Source: an uncultured Crocinitomix sp.
GTDB lineage: Bacteria; Bacteroidota; Bacteroidia; Flavobacteriales_D; Crocinitomicaceae
Direction of reading: 5' to 3'
Assembly: GCA_937136425.1 (NCBI GenBank)
Contig: CAKZON010000045.1
Span: 1-64,000, forward strand
Length of the DNA stretch: 64,000 bases
Below are positions 61,592-64,000 of the stretch, one piece after another. The notes under the pieces were generated by a model, which did no database searches, was not told the DNA's origin, and saw only the letters and a list, made by a program, of their open reading frames with translations. Numbering within the stretch: position 1 is the first letter of the stretch; each line of letters starts with the position of its first letter. The position numbers and the translations under genes are program-made.

Positions 61592-64000
61592 GTGAAATTT
61601 ATCATTTCGGTCATATCATTTTTTTCAATTACTTTCTCTTTTGCACAAGAAGTGAAATCGATTGCTGCTAACAGAATAAATGCAGAATCAAATATAGATG
61701 GTGTTCTGGATGAAAGTTTTTGGGAAGCTTCAAACGTTGCTACAGATTTTATTCAAAATACGCCCGTTGCAGGAGCGCCATCAATTGAAAAAACAGAGGT
61801 TAAGATTGTTTATGATAATAGTGCGATTTACATTGGCGCTACCATGTTTGACGATCGAGACTCCATGACATTGACGCTTTCGCAAAGGGATGATTTAGGA
61901 AATGCAGATTGGTTTGGTGTTGTCATTGATCCGTATGACGCCGGAACAATTGGTTTCGCGTTTCTCGTTACCTCTGCCGGTGTACAAGTGGATGAATTGC
62001 ACAATGTTGAGAATATAGATGCGAATTGGAACGCTGTTTGGAAAAGCGCCGTAACAATCCATGAGGACAAATGGGTTGTTGAAATGAAAATTCCTTTTTC
62101 TGCATTGCGGTTTTCAAAGGATAATCAAAATGATTGGGGAATCAATTTTGCAAGAAATATAAGAAGAAACCGAGAACAATCATATTGGAATCCGAATGAC
62201 CCGAGAAGAAGAAATTTAATTTCACAATTAGGTAAATTGAAAGAGGTGAAAGATGTTGATTCTCCGTTGCGCTTAGCTTTTTCACCTTATGTTTCTGGGT
62301 ATGTAGAAAATTTTGACGGCAATACTTCTTATACGGCAAATGGAGGAATGGATGTGAAATGGGGGGTAAATGAGGCCTTCACATTAGACATGACATTGAT
62401 TCCAGATTTTGGTCAGGTTCAATTTGATAATCAGGTTTTAAATACCTCTCCTTTTGAGGTAAGGTTTAATGAAAGAAGACAGTTTTTTACTGAGGGCACT
62501 GAGTTGTTTAATAAGCCTGGAGGAATTTTTTATTCAAGAAGAATTGGTGGTAATCCATTGTTAGGAGGTACCGTTAATTCTGAATTGGAATCGAATGAAG
62601 TAATAGTTCAAAACCCTAGTTCTTCGCAATTGCTAAATGCTACAAAACTTTCTGGTAGAACTAAAAAAGGAACTGGGCTAGGTGTGTTTAATGCCGTTAC
62701 AGGTAGAATGAATGCGGTGATTGAAGATACGTTAACAGGGTTGCAACGTTCATTTCAAACAGGACCTTTGTCCAATTATAATGTTTTTGTAGTTGATCAA
62801 AATCTGAAAAACAATTCTTCTATTGCACTCACCAATACCAATGTTTGGCGAGAGGGAGCAGCTGAAGATGCGAATGTTACTTCTGGCGTTGTAGATTTTT
62901 ATACCAAGGGACAAGGTTATAATTTTTGGGCGATTGGAAACGTTTCACAAATTATATCTGAAGATAGTATTGACTTTGGACATAATGTTATAGCAGGAAT
63001 TGAGAAATCAGCAGGAAACTTAACTGGAGGGGTAACCTATACTGAAATTGGGAAAAGTTATAATCCCAACGATTTAGGTTTTAATACCATTACGAATGTG
63101 CGGACTATAAAAGCATTTGCAAATTATAATATTTACGAACCGTTTTGGAGGTTTTACAGGTTTTGGTCTTCAGCTTCGGTTAGTCGAACAAGCTTGGTTC
63201 AACCCAATTTGTTCTCTTCTGTAGAGATTGATGCTAACGTTGGAGGAAACTTTAGGAATTTTTTAGCTGCAGGCTTAGATCTATATATTCAACCATTAAG
63301 AAATCACGATTATTTTGAGCCGAGAATTGACGGTCGCTTTTATGAAGATGATGCCATGGCGTTTTTAGGAGGTTTTATTTCATCTGATTACAGTAAGCCT
63401 TTTGCGCTAGATGTTAATGCAGGTTGGTTTCAATATTTTGAAGAAGGTAGGGTAGGTTTTGATTTAAATGTAAGTCCGCGAATAAGGTTCAATGATAAAT
63501 GGTTTTTAGTTTATCGTTATGCGCAAAATAATGCGTTTAATGAGGAGGGGGTTGCCCTTACGAATAATTTTGATGTTCCACTAATTGGAGATGATCCAAT
63601 ATTTGCTAAAAGAGATCGTACAACCATAACCAATACAATAGACCTTTCATACATTTTTAATAATAAAATGGGAGTAACCTTTAGACTAAGACATTATTGG
63701 TCAAAATTAGACTATAATGAATTTTTTGTACTAAATGATGATGGTGTAATGACGGCCTCAACTTATACTGGTATTGGAGATGATAATGAGTCTTTACATG
63801 ATAATAGCTTTAACGCTTTTACCATTGATATGGCTTATCGTTGGGTATTTGCGCCAGGTTCTGAAATTAGTTTGGTTTGGAAAAATTCAATATTCTCTTT
63901 CAATGACCAGGTTGAATTAAATTATGTAGAAAATGTTGGCAATTTATTGAATGACCCAGCTACAAATAGCCTTTCTCTTAAAGTGCTGTACTATATTGAC
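61592..64000 (+). CDS. CBM9-like/DUF5916 outer-membrane protein, N-terminal part (runs off right edge)
   Basis: The frame opens at GTG 61592 and is still open at the right edge (803 codons). The start gives signal peptide MKFIISVISFFSITFSFAQ. Residues about 25-230 are a carbohydrate-binding family 9-like beta-sandwich (INAESNIDGVLDESFWEAS, VKIVYDNSAIYIGATMFD, DWFGVVIDPYDAGTIGFAFLVTSAG, WGINFARNIRRNREQSYWNP). The rest is DUF5916-type barrel-like region (PDFGQVQFDNQVLNTSPFEVRFNERRQFFTEGTELF, FYSRRIGGNP). Such proteins are found in Bacteroidota near proteolytic or polysaccharide systems. The substrate is not known. Confidence 0.85.
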   Translation, partial: MKFIISVISFFSITFSFAQEVKSIAANRINAESNIDGVLDESFWEASNVATDFIQNTPVAGAPSIEKTEVKIVYDNSAIYIGATMFDDRDSMTLTLSQRDDLGNADWFGVVIDPYDAGTIGFAFLVTSAGVQVDELHNVENIDANWNAVWKSAVTIHEDKWVVEMKIPFSALRFSKDNQNDWGINFARNIRRNREQSYWNPNDPRRRNLISQLGKLKEVKDVDSPLRLAFSPYVSGYVENFDGNTSYTANGGMDVKWGVNEAFTLDMTLIPDFGQVQFDNQVLNTSPFEVRFNERRQFFTEGTELFNKPGGIFYSRRIGGNPLLGGTVNSELESNEVIVQNPSSSQLLNATKLSGRTKKGTGLGVFNAVTGRMNAVIEDTLTGLQRSFQTGPLSNYNVFVVDQNLKNNSSIALTNTNVWREGAAEDANVTSGVVDFYTKGQGYNFWAIGNVSQIISEDSIDFGHNVIAGIEKSAGNLTGGVTYTEIGKSYNPNDLGFNTITNVRTIKAFANYNIYEPFWRFYRFWSSASVSRTSLVQPNLFSSVEIDANVGGNFRNFLAAGLDLYIQPLRNHDYFEPRIDGRFYEDDAMAFLGGFISSDYSKPFALDVNAGWFQYFEEGRVGFDLNVSPRIRFNDKWFLVYRYAQNNAFNEEGVALTNNFDVPLIGDDPIFAKRDRTTITNTIDLSYIFNNKMGVTFRLRHYWSKLDYNEFFVLNDDGVMTASTYTGIGDDNESLHDNSFNAFTIDMAYRWVFAPGSEISLVWKNSIFSFNDQVELNYVENVGNLLNDPATNSLSLKVLYYID

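Overview
The window is chromosomal DNA from an AT-rich member of the Bacteroidota, most likely a Flavobacteriales-type marine or aquatic lineage. The evidence is several proteins with type IX secretion (T9SS) C-terminal sorting domains and SprB-like repeats, many small lipoproteins and outer-membrane beta-barrels, a TonB-dependent receptor with a carboxypeptidase-regulatory-like plug extension, DUF4271 next to hemD, and promoter matches to the Bacteroidota -7 element TAnnTTTG. No rRNA, tRNA, CRISPR array, phage or insertion sequence was recognised. The genus cannot be assigned from sequence reading alone.

Layout. 1-5.6 kb: three tandem minus-strand genes for glycine-rich, T9SS-exported surface proteins (the first runs off the left edge); a fourth paralogue lies at 13.3-15.4 kb, next to a choice-of-anchor I T9SS protein (9.7-13.2 kb). 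5.9-9.4 kb: dxs (isoprenoid precursor synthesis), a small HNH-like protein and lipoproteins. 15.5-20.7 kb: envelope genes (LVIVD beta-propeller lipoprotein, lipocalin-like lipoprotein, two beta-barrels, a Kunitz/BPTI-like lipoprotein), then an ECF sigma factor that appears to start at a non-canonical ATT, overlapping a membrane protein that joins an anti-sigma-like N-terminus to a beta-barrel C-terminus. 20.7-24.9 kb: a TonB-dependent receptor, LytS-type kinase and LytTR regulator in one operon. 26.2-31.4 kb: phenylalanine hydroxylase (phhA) and pterin dehydratase (phhB) flank two paralogous alpha/beta-hydrolase lipoproteins and envelope proteins.

32.2-41.7 kb: glycyl-tRNA synthetase with a long 5' UTR stem, a hotdog thioesterase-like protein, a PH-like membrane protein, a SpoIIE-type phosphatase, an OmpA-like protein and a large exported WD40-caspase (metacaspase-like) protein. 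41.7-53 kb: a minus-strand cluster of class A PBP, CoA-transferase subunits A and B separated by two GT-C-like membrane proteins, an FAD amine oxidase-like enzyme, another GT-C-like protein and a methyltransferase. 53-64 kb: MscS channel, CotH-like/beta-helix lipoprotein, exported serpin, hemD-DUF4271, glutaryl-CoA dehydrogenase-like enzyme, and a truncated CBM9-like/DUF5916 outer-membrane protein.

The most notable discovery is in the phhA leader. A 26-codon leader peptide with three consecutive Tyr codons is followed by a U-tailed terminator. An eight-base segment of the leader peptide coding sequence can pair with the 5' arm of that terminator, and a small hairpin competes for the same segment. 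This is the arrangement expected of tyrosine-sensing transcription attenuation of the enzyme that makes tyrosine from phenylalanine.
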